Shown one piece after another: positions 44,328 through 52,021 of a stretch of 64,000 bases of DNA (position 1 is its first letter; each line of letters starts with the position of its first letter). The translations under genes were made by a program, and so were the position numbers. Origin of the DNA: BOG-908 sp965198915 (lineage in GTDB: Bacteria; Pseudomonadota; Alphaproteobacteria; Acetobacterales; Acetobacteraceae); NCBI GenBank assembly GCA_965198915.1, contig CBDAQC010000004.1:124001-188000 (forward strand). The letters are read 5' to 3'. Below the pieces are notes generated by a model, which did no database searches, was not told the origin of the DNA, and saw only the letters and a program-made list of their open reading frames with translations.

Positions 44328-45317
44328 ATGCGCGCCAGCATCCTGGTCCCGGTCTACAACAGCGCCTCCACCCTGCGCCGCTGCCTGGCCTCCGCCCAGG
44401 CGCAGACCCTGACGGACATCGAGATCCTGGTGGCTGACGACGCCAGCACCGATGACAGCGCGGCGGTGGCCGAAACGGTGGCGCGCACCGATCCGCGCAT
44501 CCGCGTGCTGCGCCAGCCGCACAACGCCGGCAAGCCGCACGCGATGAACGTGATGATGGCCCAGGCCCGCGGCGAGTGGGTAGCCGTGCTGGACGCCGAC
44601 GACGCCTACGCCCCCGACCGCCTGGCCCACCTGATCGCCGCCGCCGAACGGCACGGCGTGGACATGGCGGCCGATAATCTAGAGTACATCGATGCCGGAC
44701 TGCATGCGCAGGACGGCGGCTTCGGCACCGTGCTGCGCCCCGCCTTCGACCCTGCCCGGCCGGACGAAGTAGTGGGTAAGGCAGAGTTCGTCAGCGCTGC
44801 GGACAGCTACGCGGAGTTCGACTATGGCATACTCAAGCCGGTGATCGCTCGCCGCTTCGTGCTGGCGCACAACCTGACCTACCACGAGGGCAGCCGGCTG
44901 GCGGAGGATTTCACCTACCTGATGGAGTATTTCGTGGCCGGCGGCCGGCTCGTCGTCTGCGCGGCGCCGCTCTACCAGTGGACTATGCCGTTCGGCACAA
45001 TATCTCGCCAATGGACGCAGACGGGCGCCGGGGCCTGGCGCTACGACTATCGCGGCGCCATCGCGGCCAACGCCGTGTTCATCGCCCGCATGCAGGCGCT
45101 GGGGGAAGCCGACGTAGTCTCCATGCTGCAGCGGCGCGACAGGCAGTATCGCGTGATGGTGCACTACATCGCGGCCCAGAAGCGCGCGGCCGAGGGCCAT
45201 CGCCTGGGCGCGCTGCTGACCGTGGCGCGCCACCCCTCCGTCTGGCGGCTGCTGGCCCGGCGGGTGACCGGCCGCCTGCGCCGGGGCCTGCGCCCCTCCG
45301 GCCTGGCCCTCACCTGA
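44328..45317 (+). CDS. Glycosyltransferase family 2 (ExoU/ExoW-like)
   Basis: 329 residues. Typical GT2 opening ASILVPVYNSASTLRRCLAS, then VADDASTDDS, the DxD-type VLDADDAYAPDRL, and a later LAEDFTYLMEYF acidic motif with an Arg/Gln-rich Q-x-x-R-W-like region (ISRQWTQTG). It resembles enzymes that extend succinoglycan-type repeat units. The start lies 14 bases after a family B repeat. The stop overlaps the next start by one base. Confidence 0.92.
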   Translation: MRASILVPVYNSASTLRRCLASAQAQTLTDIEILVADDASTDDSAAVAETVARTDPRIRVLRQPHNAGKPHAMNVMMAQARGEWVAVLDADDAYAPDRLAHLIAAAERHGVDMAADNLEYIDAGLHAQDGGFGTVLRPAFDPARPDEVVGKAEFVSAADSYAEFDYGILKPVIARRFVLAHNLTYHEGSRLAEDFTYLMEYFVAGGRLVVCAAPLYQWTMPFGTISRQWTQTGAGAWRYDYRGAIAANAVFIARMQALGEADVVSMLQRRDRQYRVMVHYIAAQKRAAEGHRLGALLTVARHPSVWRLLARRVTGRLRRGLRPSGLALT

Positions 45318-46225
45318 TGGATCTGGGCGTGGCCAGCTTCCCGCGCGTGATGGTCGTCACCGCGAGCGATTCGCGTTTCCTGCCGTTCCTGCAGGGCATG
45401 CTCGCCTCCCTGCAGGCGCGGCTCTCGCGCCCGGCGGTCAGCATCGCCTGCTTCGACATCGGCCTGTCCGCGCCGGACCGCGCCTTGCTGGAGGCGGCCG
45501 ACGTGGCGGTGGTGCGCCCGCGCGCCCATCTGGGCGTGGACGCGGCCGGCGTGCGGCCGGCGCTGCTCTCCTTCCTGGCGCGGCCGTTCCTGCCGGAATA
45601 CTTCCCCGGCTACGACGTCTATCTGTGGATCGATTCGGACGTCTGGCTGCAGGACAACACCGTCTTCGACGATTACGTGACCGGCGCGCTGGAGGCCGGC
45701 ATGGCGATCACCCACGAGCGCACCCGCGCCTACCGCTTCCAGCCCTGGCTGCTCGGCTGGACCGGCAAGCACTTCCTGCGCGGCTACGGGCCGGTGGACA
45801 CCGCGCGGCTGCTGCTGCACCGCCACCTCAACGCCGGTTTCTTCGCGTTACGCGCGGACGCGCCGCATTGGCAGGCCTGGGCCAACCGCTACGAAGCTGC
45901 CATGGCCCGCACCGGCGACCTGGTGCCGCACGACCAGTTCGCGCTGAACCACGCAATCTACGCCGACCGCCTGCCGACCCGCTTCCTGCCGCCGCGCTAC
46001 AACTGGATCTGCGATCGCGGCATTCCGATGTGGAATGATGACGCGGCGGCGTTTTGCGAGCCGGTGGCGCCATTCGCACCGATCGGCGCGCTGCATCTGG
46101 CGGGGCCGGCGAAGGTTTCGCGCTACCAGATACGGCGGACGGGGGGCGGATCTTTCGAGACCTGCCTTGTCTGGGGCGCCGGGCCTTTGAACCCTGCCGT
46201 GTCGCCTCTGGCGGAGACGGTTTGA
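45317..46225 (+). CDS. Glycosyltransferase, family 8-like
   Basis: 302 residues. GT8-like features are VVTASDSRFLPFLQGMLASLQ at the start, YLWIDSDVWLQD with the DxD motif, NAGFFALRADAPHW, and HDQFALNHAIYADRLPTRFLPPRYNW. It would move a hexose or uronic acid from a nucleotide sugar. The ATG is embedded in the stop of the preceding gene (TGATG). It ends the rightward part of the polysaccharide locus, and a family B arm begins at the next base. Confidence 0.82.
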   Translation: MDLGVASFPRVMVVTASDSRFLPFLQGMLASLQARLSRPAVSIACFDIGLSAPDRALLEAADVAVVRPRAHLGVDAAGVRPALLSFLARPFLPEYFPGYDVYLWIDSDVWLQDNTVFDDYVTGALEAGMAITHERTRAYRFQPWLLGWTGKHFLRGYGPVDTARLLLHRHLNAGFFALRADAPHWQAWANRYEAAMARTGDLVPHDQFALNHAIYADRLPTRFLPPRYNWICDRGIPMWNDDAAAFCEPVAPFAPIGALHLAGPAKVSRYQIRRTGGGSFETCLVWGAGPLNPAVSPLAETV

Positions 46226-46273
46226 AGGCAAGCCGTTCTTTTTTGGAAAAAAGAAACAAAAAACTTTTGCTCC
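46226..46273. repeat. Repeat family B, left arm only
   Basis: GTTCTTTTTT-GG-AAAAAAGAAAC hairpin then CAAAAAACTTTTG, starting directly after the stop codon at 46,225. No right arm is found before the next gene at 46,306. Confidence 0.8.
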
Positions 46274-46305
46274 CGGTCGGCGGCTGTTCCTGCAGGGTGG
46301 GCGGC

Positions 46306-47379
46306 ATGATGCGTTGGTTTAGGCTTCTGCGGCTGGTTTTCGTCCTGGGTGCGGCTGGTGCCGCTGCGCCAGGCGTGAGTCAGGACACGTCCGGCAACAT
46401 GGTGGTCGCGGCCGCGTACTATGTCACCGCGCAACGGCTTGTCGCCGTGGAGGGTGCAAGACGGCTGAACCTGTTCTGCCTGGGACAGGGGCGTCCGACG
46501 GTTCTGCTCGATGCCGGGTCGGGCGGGAGCACCGTCGACTGGCGCAGGGTGCAGGGATCGCTCGCGCAATCCACCCGGACCTGCGCCTACGACCGCGCCG
46601 GCTACGGTTTCAGCGATCCGGCGCTCCGCCCCTCCGACGCCCGTAACGCGGTGGACGACCTGCACCGCCTCGTCGCCGCGGCCGGGCTCGAAGGCAAGCT
46701 GGTCCTGGTCGGACATTCGAACGGCGGGCTATACGCAACACTGTACGTCGAAACGTATCCTGCCGAAATCGGCGGACTGGTCTTGATCGACCCAGGGTAT
46801 CCCGGCCAGCAGAACTACGATTCGTACGGCCTGGGTCCCCGCCAGACGGCAGGACTGAAAGCCTGGACAGCCGGCCTCGTTGCGGACGCATCCCGGTGTG
46901 TCGTGCTCGCGAGAGCCGGAAAGCTCACCGGGGACGAACGTAGGCCTTCCAAGTGCCTCGACGACCCGCCGAACCCCGATCCGGCCATCCACCAGGCGCT
47001 CGACCGCCAATATGCAACGCCCGCCTACCAGGAAGCCAACCTCTCGGAGTTTCAATCCAGCTTCGCCACAACCGACGGCATCACGACGGATGACAGGGAA
47101 ATGCCGTCTCCGCTGCATCCCTTGACAACGGCGAAGCTGATCGTGCTGACGGCGAGCCGCCATCCGGCCCCGGCTTCCGGCTTCACGGCAAGCGACCAGG
47201 CCACGTTGTACGCGGTATGGAAACATGCACATGACCGGCTGGCCGCCTTGTCGTCGACGGGACAAAACATTGTCGTCGCCAACAGCGGACATTTCATTCA
47301 GGACGATCGGCCAGACGAAGTCTTGCGCGCGGTGCGTCAGGTGATAGACGCGCTACGCCATGGGAACGATCCGCCCTGA
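46306..47379 (+). CDS. Secreted alpha/beta hydrolase
   Basis: 357 residues. An N-terminal signal (RWFRLLRLVFVLGAAGAAAPG) points to export. The fold is shown by VLLDAGSGGSTVDW, the YDRAGYGFSDP motif common to proline-iminopeptidase-like and esterase members, and the nucleophile elbow GHSNGG. The acid is probably in the RHPAPA-containing strand and the His in NSGHFIQDDRP. The substrate is unknown. A second in-frame ATG follows the first at 46,309. Base composition is somewhat less GC-rich than the neighbours. It is flanked by family B arms and is probably a separate unit from the polysaccharide genes. Confidence 0.85.
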   Translation: MMRWFRLLRLVFVLGAAGAAAPGVSQDTSGNMVVAAAYYVTAQRLVAVEGARRLNLFCLGQGRPTVLLDAGSGGSTVDWRRVQGSLAQSTRTCAYDRAGYGFSDPALRPSDARNAVDDLHRLVAAAGLEGKLVLVGHSNGGLYATLYVETYPAEIGGLVLIDPGYPGQQNYDSYGLGPRQTAGLKAWTAGLVADASRCVVLARAGKLTGDERRPSKCLDDPPNPDPAIHQALDRQYATPAYQEANLSEFQSSFATTDGITTDDREMPSPLHPLTTAKLIVLTASRHPAPASGFTASDQATLYAVWKHAHDRLAALSSTGQNIVVANSGHFIQDDRPDEVLRAVRQVIDALRHGNDPP

Positions 47380-47391
47380 GACTGACGGGGT

Positions 47392-47550
47392 GAGGCGAGC
47401 AACTCTGCCCATGAAAAGAGGTTCGAAAACTTCGCTCTTCCCGCATCGCCACGGCCGGATACGACAAGCCTCGCCGAAGACGTCGAACACCGCAGGGACA
47501 AAAGTCTTTTGCTTCTTTTCTTCAGAAAAGAAGGCCTTCCTTCTCTTCCT
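47392..47550. repeat. Repeat family B, copy with degenerate left arm
   Basis: The right arm (47,497-47,550) is good: CAAAAGTCTTTTGC then a CTTCTTTTC/GAAAAGAAG hairpin. The left arm (about 47,392-47,440) is only a CTCT/AGAG stem followed by CGAAAACTTCG. Another 100 bases of pyrimidine-rich sequence separate it from truB. Confidence 0.7.
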
Positions 47551-47654
47551 GCCCGCTCCCCCCGACCCGGTCCGGCACCGCACCCCTCCCAGGTTGACCA
47601 ACGCCCGCCCATCCCCGAAACACCGCTCCTTCCCAGACGCCCGGACACCCCACA

Positions 47655-48575
47655 ATGCGACGCAAGCGCGGCCGCCCGCTCGACGGATGGCTGATCATCG
47701 ACAAGCCGCCGCAGATGACCAGCACGGACGTTGTCAACCGCGTCCGCCGCGGCTTCGACGCGCAGAAAGCCGGCCACGGCGGCACGCTGGACCCGCTGGC
47801 CACCGGCGTGCTGCCGATCGCCTTCGGCGCGGCCACCAAGACCGTCCCCTACGTGATGGACAGCACGAAGATCTACCGCTTCACCCTGCGCCTGGGCGAG
47901 ACGCGCGATACCGACGACGCCGATGGCGTGGTCACGGCAGAGTCCGCCGCGCGCCCCACCGACGACCAGTTGCGCGCCGCGCTGCCCGCCTTCCTGGGCG
48001 ACATCATGCAGGTCCCGCCGATCTACTCCGCCATCAAGATCGCCGGCGAGCGCGCCTACGACATGGCGCGCGAGGGCCGCGCCCCCGTGTTGGAGCCCCG
48101 CCCCGCCCGCGTGGACCGCTTCGAGCTGACCGAACGCCCCGACGCCGATACCGCAATATTCGAAGTGCAGTCCGGCAAGGGCGTCTACATGCGCAGCCTG
48201 GCGCGCGACCTGGCCGCCGCCTGCGGCGCGCATGGCCACATCGCCGCGCTGCGCCGCCTGCGCGTGGGCCCGTTCCTGGAACGCGAGTCGGTCACCCTGG
48301 AAGCCGCGATGCCCGCCGAGGAGGGCGGCCGCTCGTCCGCCACGCTGCTGCAACCCGTGCTGATGGCCCTGGCGGACATCCCGGCGTTGGCGATGACGGA
48401 CGAGGAGACGGTGCAGCTCACCCAGGGCCAGCCGATCAGCCTGGTTACCCTGATGGGCCGCATCCCGCAGGACGCGAACCCCGCCGGCGGCCTGGTGCGC
48501 GCCATGGGCGACGGGCGGGTGGTGGGGCTGTGCCGGCTGGAGGATGGGTGGCTGAAGCCCGAGCGTATCCTGTAG
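47655..48575 (+). CDS. truB: tRNA pseudouridine-55 synthase
   Basis: 306 residues. It makes pseudouridine 55 in the T-loop of tRNA. The catalytic Asp is D46 in AGHGGTLDPLATG. GWLIIDKPPQMTS, YSAIKIAGERAYDMAR, and GKGVYMRSLARDL follow in order, and a PUA-like C-terminal part ends in GLCRLEDGWLKPERIL. truB commonly stands next to rpsO and pnp, as it does here, but about 600 bases now separate truB from rpsO. That gap contains a small membrane gene and a decayed second copy of the truB 3' end. Confidence 0.96.
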   Translation: MRRKRGRPLDGWLIIDKPPQMTSTDVVNRVRRGFDAQKAGHGGTLDPLATGVLPIAFGAATKTVPYVMDSTKIYRFTLRLGETRDTDDADGVVTAESAARPTDDQLRAALPAFLGDIMQVPPIYSAIKIAGERAYDMAREGRAPVLEPRPARVDRFELTERPDADTAIFEVQSGKGVYMRSLARDLAAACGAHGHIAALRRLRVGPFLERESVTLEAAMPAEEGGRSSATLLQPVLMALADIPALAMTDEETVQLTQGQPISLVTLMGRIPQDANPAGGLVRAMGDGRVVGLCRLEDGWLKPERIL

Positions 48576-48668
48576 CCGAACGGCCCAGCAGCTTGCATGG
48601 GATGTTGCGAAATGGTAACGGTCAGCTTCGAGCGAGGTTGTCGACTTCCCGCTTTAGGAGCATGGCAG

Positions 48669-48914
48669 ATGGGCGGGGTTGACCCTAACGATGCGCGGCC
48701 CAGGCCACCAGCAGCGTCAACCGCCCGCCAAACGTGGCTGGCTCTTCGCGCGTGCGCGGCCGTTCTACTAGGTTTCGCCCTGGTTCTTTACGGCTTTCAC
48801 CACAAAAATGGCCTCGCGTGCCTGGTGGGCTGCGTACTAATGTTAATGGGGCTGTTGCTCACCTACTCGAAAGGCAGCCGAATGCAGCACCGTTTTGGCG
48901 CCGGAGATAGTTGA
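48669..48914 (+). CDS. Small membrane protein of unknown function
   Basis: 81 residues. A 25-residue polar N-terminus is followed by two hydrophobic helices (LRACAAVLLGFALVLYGF and LACLVGCVLMLMGLLLTY) joined by HHKNG, then a basic tail. AGGAG lies eight bases before ATG 48,669, which decides this start over an in-frame codon at 48,597. I do not recognise a family. It lies between truB and a fragment of a second truB 3' end, so it may have come in with that rearrangement. Codon use is less GC-biased than in truB. Confidence 0.6.
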   Translation: MGGVDPNDARPRPPAASTARQTWLALRACAAVLLGFALVLYGFHHKNGLACLVGCVLMLMGLLLTYSKGSRMQHRFGAGDS

Positions 48915-48979
48915 CCCTCCCCCCGCGCCCGGCACCGATTTCACTGGACAAACACCCGCCGCCGGACGATACCGCGCGA

Positions 48980-49165
48980 TCCTCTCCGGACCGCCCTGAC
49001 CCGTCCTGACCGTGCTGGCCGACATCCCGGCACTGGCCAAGACAGACACAGGGAGGCCGTGCAGCCCGAAGGGCCAGGCCAATCGCCTGCCCGACCGGCC
49101 AAATTCCTGGCTAAACGCCAAGGCGGAGGGACGCGTGATCGGGCACAGCCCCGGGCGCCTTCTGA
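48980..49165 (+). pseudogene. Decayed duplicate of the truB 3' end
   Basis: The stretch from about 48,985 matches truB from about 48,345. The shared part reads CTGGC-GACATCCCGGC, then TGGC, GAC, GAC, GTGCAGC, GGGCCAG and GCCTG in the same order. In translation, LADIPALAMTDEETVQLTQGQ in truB corresponds to LADIPALAKTD followed by diverged residues and KGQ. After that the reading is broken and only short patches such as GRVIG against GRVVG remain. It ends right before rpsO, where the original truB end would be expected. Confidence 0.65.
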
Positions 49166-49189
49166 CAACCCTTTCTCGGAGTAAGATCG

Positions 49190-49459
49190 ATGTCGATCAC
49201 AGCGGAGCGCCGCACGGCGCTCATTGGCGAATATCAGGCCCAGGCCGCCGACACCGGCAGCCCGGAAGTCCAGGTGGCACTGCTCAGCGAGCGCATCACC
49301 AACCTGACCGAACACCTCAAAACGCACGCGAAGGATTTCCACTCGCGCCGCGGGCTGCTGATGCTCGTGGGCCGGCGCCGCCGGCTGCTGGACTATCTCA
49401 AGCGCAAGGATCAGTCGCGGTATGAGACCCTTATTGGGCGACTGAAGCTGCGCCGCTAG
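49190..49459 (+). CDS. rpsO: 30S ribosomal protein S15
   Basis: 89 residues, the standard length. It binds 16S rRNA early in small-subunit assembly. The family pattern is complete: DTGSPEVQVALLSERITNLTEHLKTHAKDFHSRRGLLMLVGRRRRLLDYLK, and a terminal RYETLIGRLKLRR. The ribosome site GGAG lies ten bases before the ATG. pnp follows, as in many bacteria, but a family A repeat fills the 268 bases between. Confidence 0.98.
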   Translation: MSITAERRTALIGEYQAQAADTGSPEVQVALLSERITNLTEHLKTHAKDFHSRRGLLMLVGRRRRLLDYLKRKDQSRYETLIGRLKLRR

Positions 49460-49461
49460 AA

Positions 49462-49625
49462 CAAAGGCGAGGGGCTCTGCCCCTTGACCCCGTCATGCGC
49501 TAGCGTGCTTCGCACGACGGGGCCAGTCGGCCCAAGACCCCGGGCTTCGCCCCGTAAGATTGGGTTCCAAGGGCCGACTGGCCTCGGGCGGGGTCCAGGG
49601 GCAGAGCCCCTGGCCTTCCTACCCG
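49462..49625. repeat. Repeat family A, complete copy between rpsO and pnp
   Basis: Left arm: AGGGGCTCTGCCCC, an inner CGTCATGCG/CGCACGACG inverted repeat with loop, then GGGGCCAGTCGGCCC. Right arm: GGGCCGACTGGCC near 49,575, then GGGGTCCAGGGGCAGAGCCCCTGGCC. In enterobacteria the rpsO-pnp gap holds a terminator and an RNase III hairpin that controls pnp; this nested inverted repeat occupies the same place. Confidence 0.8.
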
Positions 49626-49727
49626 GGTGCCGCCGAGCGCTTCCGGCCACATGGATCGTCCATCATCCATGCAGTCCGAGGCGCTTCCCGCACCCTTCTC
49701 GAACACAACAGAAGGACCACAAGCGTC

Positions 49728-51875
49728 ATGTTCAACTATTTCCGCAAGGAACTCGACTGGGGCGGCCGCAAGCTCACCCTGGAAACCGGCAAGATGGCCC
49801 GCCAGGCCGACGGCGCCGTGCTCGTCAGCTACGGTGACACCATCGTGCTGTGCACCGCCGTCGGTGCCAAGTCGGTCAAGCCCGGGCAGGACTTCTTCCC
49901 GCTCACCGTCAACTACCAGGAAAAGGCCTACGCCGCCGGCCGCATCCCGGGCGGCTTCTTCAAGCGCGAAGGCCGGCCCAGCGAGAACGAAACTCTCGTC
50001 AGCCGCCTGATCGACCGCCCGCTGCGCCCGCTTTTCCCCGAAGGCTTCCGCAACGAAGTCCAGATTGTGGCCACCGTGCTGAGCCATGACATGGAAAACG
50101 ACCCGGACGTGGTGGCGCTCGTCGGCTGCTCGGCGGCACTCACCCTGTCCGGCATCCCGTTCTTCGGCCCCGTGGCCGGCGCCCGCATCGGCTATGAGAA
50201 CGGCGAGTACATCCTCAACCCGACCATCGCGCAGATGGAAAACGCGACTCTGGACCTGATGCTCGCCGGCACCGCCGAAGGCGTGCTGATGGTGGAATCC
50301 GAGGCGCGCGAACTGCCCGAAGACATCATGCTCGGCGCCGTCACCTTCGGCCATGCGGCCTTCCAGCCGGTGATCCAGGCGATCATCGAGCTGGCCGAAC
50401 ACGCGGCCAAGGACCCGTGGACGCTGGCCGAGCCGTCCGAGAGCGAAGTGGCGCTCCGCCGCCGCATCGACGAGCTGGGCCGCGCCTCGCTGGCCGAAGC
50501 CTACCAGGAGCGCGTCAAGCAGCAGCGTTACGAGAAGGTTGGCGCCGCCAAGAAGGCGGTCACCGCCAAGCTGACCGAAGAGGGCCTGAACGCCGACGCC
50601 GCCAAGCCGATGCTGAAGGACCTGGAAGCCGACATCGTGCGCAACGCCATCCTGGACACCGGCCTGCGCATCGACGGGCGCGACACCAAGACGGTCCGCC
50701 AGATCGTGGCCGAAGTGGGCGTGCTGCCGCGCGCACACGGTTCCGCCCTGTTCACCCGCGGCGAGACGCAGGCGCTGTGCGTGGTCACGCTGGGCACCGG
50801 CCAGGACGAACAGTTCATGGATTCCTTGGAAGGCGAGTACAAGGAAAACTTCATGCTGCACTACAACTTCCCCCCTTTCAGCGTGGGTGAAGCCGGCCGC
50901 ATGGGCAGCCCGGGCCGTCGCGAGATCGGCCACGGCAAGCTCGCCTGGCGCGCGATCCACCCGCTGCTGCCGGCCAAGGAGGATTTCCCCTACACGCTGC
51001 GCATCGTCTCCGAGATCCTGGAGAGTAACGGCAGCTCGTCGATGGCCACGGTGTGCGGCAGCTCGCTCGCCATGATGGATGGCGGCGTGCCGCTCAAGCG
51101 CCCCGTCGCCGGCATCGCCATGGGCCTGATCAAGGAAGACCGCGGCTTCGCCGTGCTGTCGGACATATTGGGTGACGAGGACCATCTCGGCGACATGGAC
51201 TTCAAGGTGGCCGGCACCGAGCACGGCATCACCAGCCTGCAGATGGACATCAAGATCACGTCCATCACGCCGGAGATCATGCAGATCGCGCTGGACCAGG
51301 CGAAAGACGGCCGGATGCACATACTTGGCGAGATGGCCAAGGCGCTGACCGGCGCGCGCACCGGGGTCGCTTCCACCGCGCCGCGCATCACGGTGATCAA
51401 CGTGCCGAAGGAGAAGATACGCGACGTCATCGGTACCGGCGGCAAGGTGATACGCGAGATCGTCGAGCAGACCGGCGCCAAGATCGACATCGAGGACGAC
51501 GGCACGATCAAGATCGCGGCCACCACGGAGGAAGCCAGCCAGAAGGCGATCGACTGGATACGCGGCATCGTCGCCGAACCGGAAGTGGGCGTCGTCTATA
51601 ACGGCAAGGTGGTCAAGACCGCCGATTTCGGCGCCTTCGTGAACTTCCTCGGCAGCCGTGACGGCCTGGTCCACATCAGCGAACTGACCCAGGGCCGCGT
51701 CAACAAGACGACGGACGTCGTCAACGTGGGTGACGCGGTCAAAGTCAAATGCCTGGGCTTCGACGATCGCGGGAAGGTGAAACTCTCGATGCGGGTGGTT
51801 GATCAGGCGACCGGAGAGGACATCTCTGAGAAGGTCGGCCCGAAGGGTGGGCGGCGCGACGAGGCTGCTGAGTAA
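49728..51875 (+). CDS. pnp: Polyribonucleotide nucleotidyltransferase (PNPase)
   Basis: 715 residues. This is the trimeric 3'-5' phosphorolytic exoribonuclease of the RNA degradosome. Domain order is normal: first RNase PH (about 1-140), linker helix domain, second RNase PH (about 310-540, with FPPFSVGEAGRMGSPGRREIGHG and the TSITPEIM catalytic region), KH domain (VIGTGGKVIREI) and S1 domain (GVVYNGKVVKTADFGAFVNF). The ribosome site GAAGGA lies about ten bases before ATG 49,728. A family B repeat begins at its stop. Confidence 0.98.
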   Translation: MFNYFRKELDWGGRKLTLETGKMARQADGAVLVSYGDTIVLCTAVGAKSVKPGQDFFPLTVNYQEKAYAAGRIPGGFFKREGRPSENETLVSRLIDRPLRPLFPEGFRNEVQIVATVLSHDMENDPDVVALVGCSAALTLSGIPFFGPVAGARIGYENGEYILNPTIAQMENATLDLMLAGTAEGVLMVESEARELPEDIMLGAVTFGHAAFQPVIQAIIELAEHAAKDPWTLAEPSESEVALRRRIDELGRASLAEAYQERVKQQRYEKVGAAKKAVTAKLTEEGLNADAAKPMLKDLEADIVRNAILDTGLRIDGRDTKTVRQIVAEVGVLPRAHGSALFTRGETQALCVVTLGTGQDEQFMDSLEGEYKENFMLHYNFPPFSVGEAGRMGSPGRREIGHGKLAWRAIHPLLPAKEDFPYTLRIVSEILESNGSSSMATVCGSSLAMMDGGVPLKRPVAGIAMGLIKEDRGFAVLSDILGDEDHLGDMDFKVAGTEHGITSLQMDIKITSITPEIMQIALDQAKDGRMHILGEMAKALTGARTGVASTAPRITVINVPKEKIRDVIGTGGKVIREIVEQTGAKIDIEDDGTIKIAATTEEASQKAIDWIRGIVAEPEVGVVYNGKVVKTADFGAFVNFLGSRDGLVHISELTQGRVNKTTDVVNVGDAVKVKCLGFDDRGKVKLSMRVVDQATGEDISEKVGPKGGRRDEAAE

Positions 51876-52004
51876 GAAAGGCTTCTTTTTTGGAAAAAGA
51901 AGCAACGGCTTTTACTCCGCTGTCGCGCGGCTGAAGGAAAGTCCGCGACAGCCGGACAAAAGTTTTTTGCTTCTTTTTTTCAAAAAAGAAGGCCTTTCTT
52001 TCTT
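51873..52004. repeat. Repeat family B, full copy after pnp
   Basis: The left hairpin GCTTCTTTTTT-GG-AAAAAGAAGC starts within the pnp stop codon; its box is worn to CAACGGCTTTTAC. The right arm is perfect: CAAAAGTTTTTTGC then CTTCTTTTTTT/AAAAAAGAAG. The spacer contains its own GTCGCGCGG/CCGCGAC inverted repeat. Confidence 0.88.
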
Positions 52005-52021
52005 ACGAGGGCAGACCAAAG

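Noticed and set aside
12019..52004. Family B elements considered as a CRISPR array or as a transposon with a transposase.
   Set aside because: They are scattered singly between genes, the spacers vary in length, no cas or transposase gene is present, and no target-site duplication is visible.
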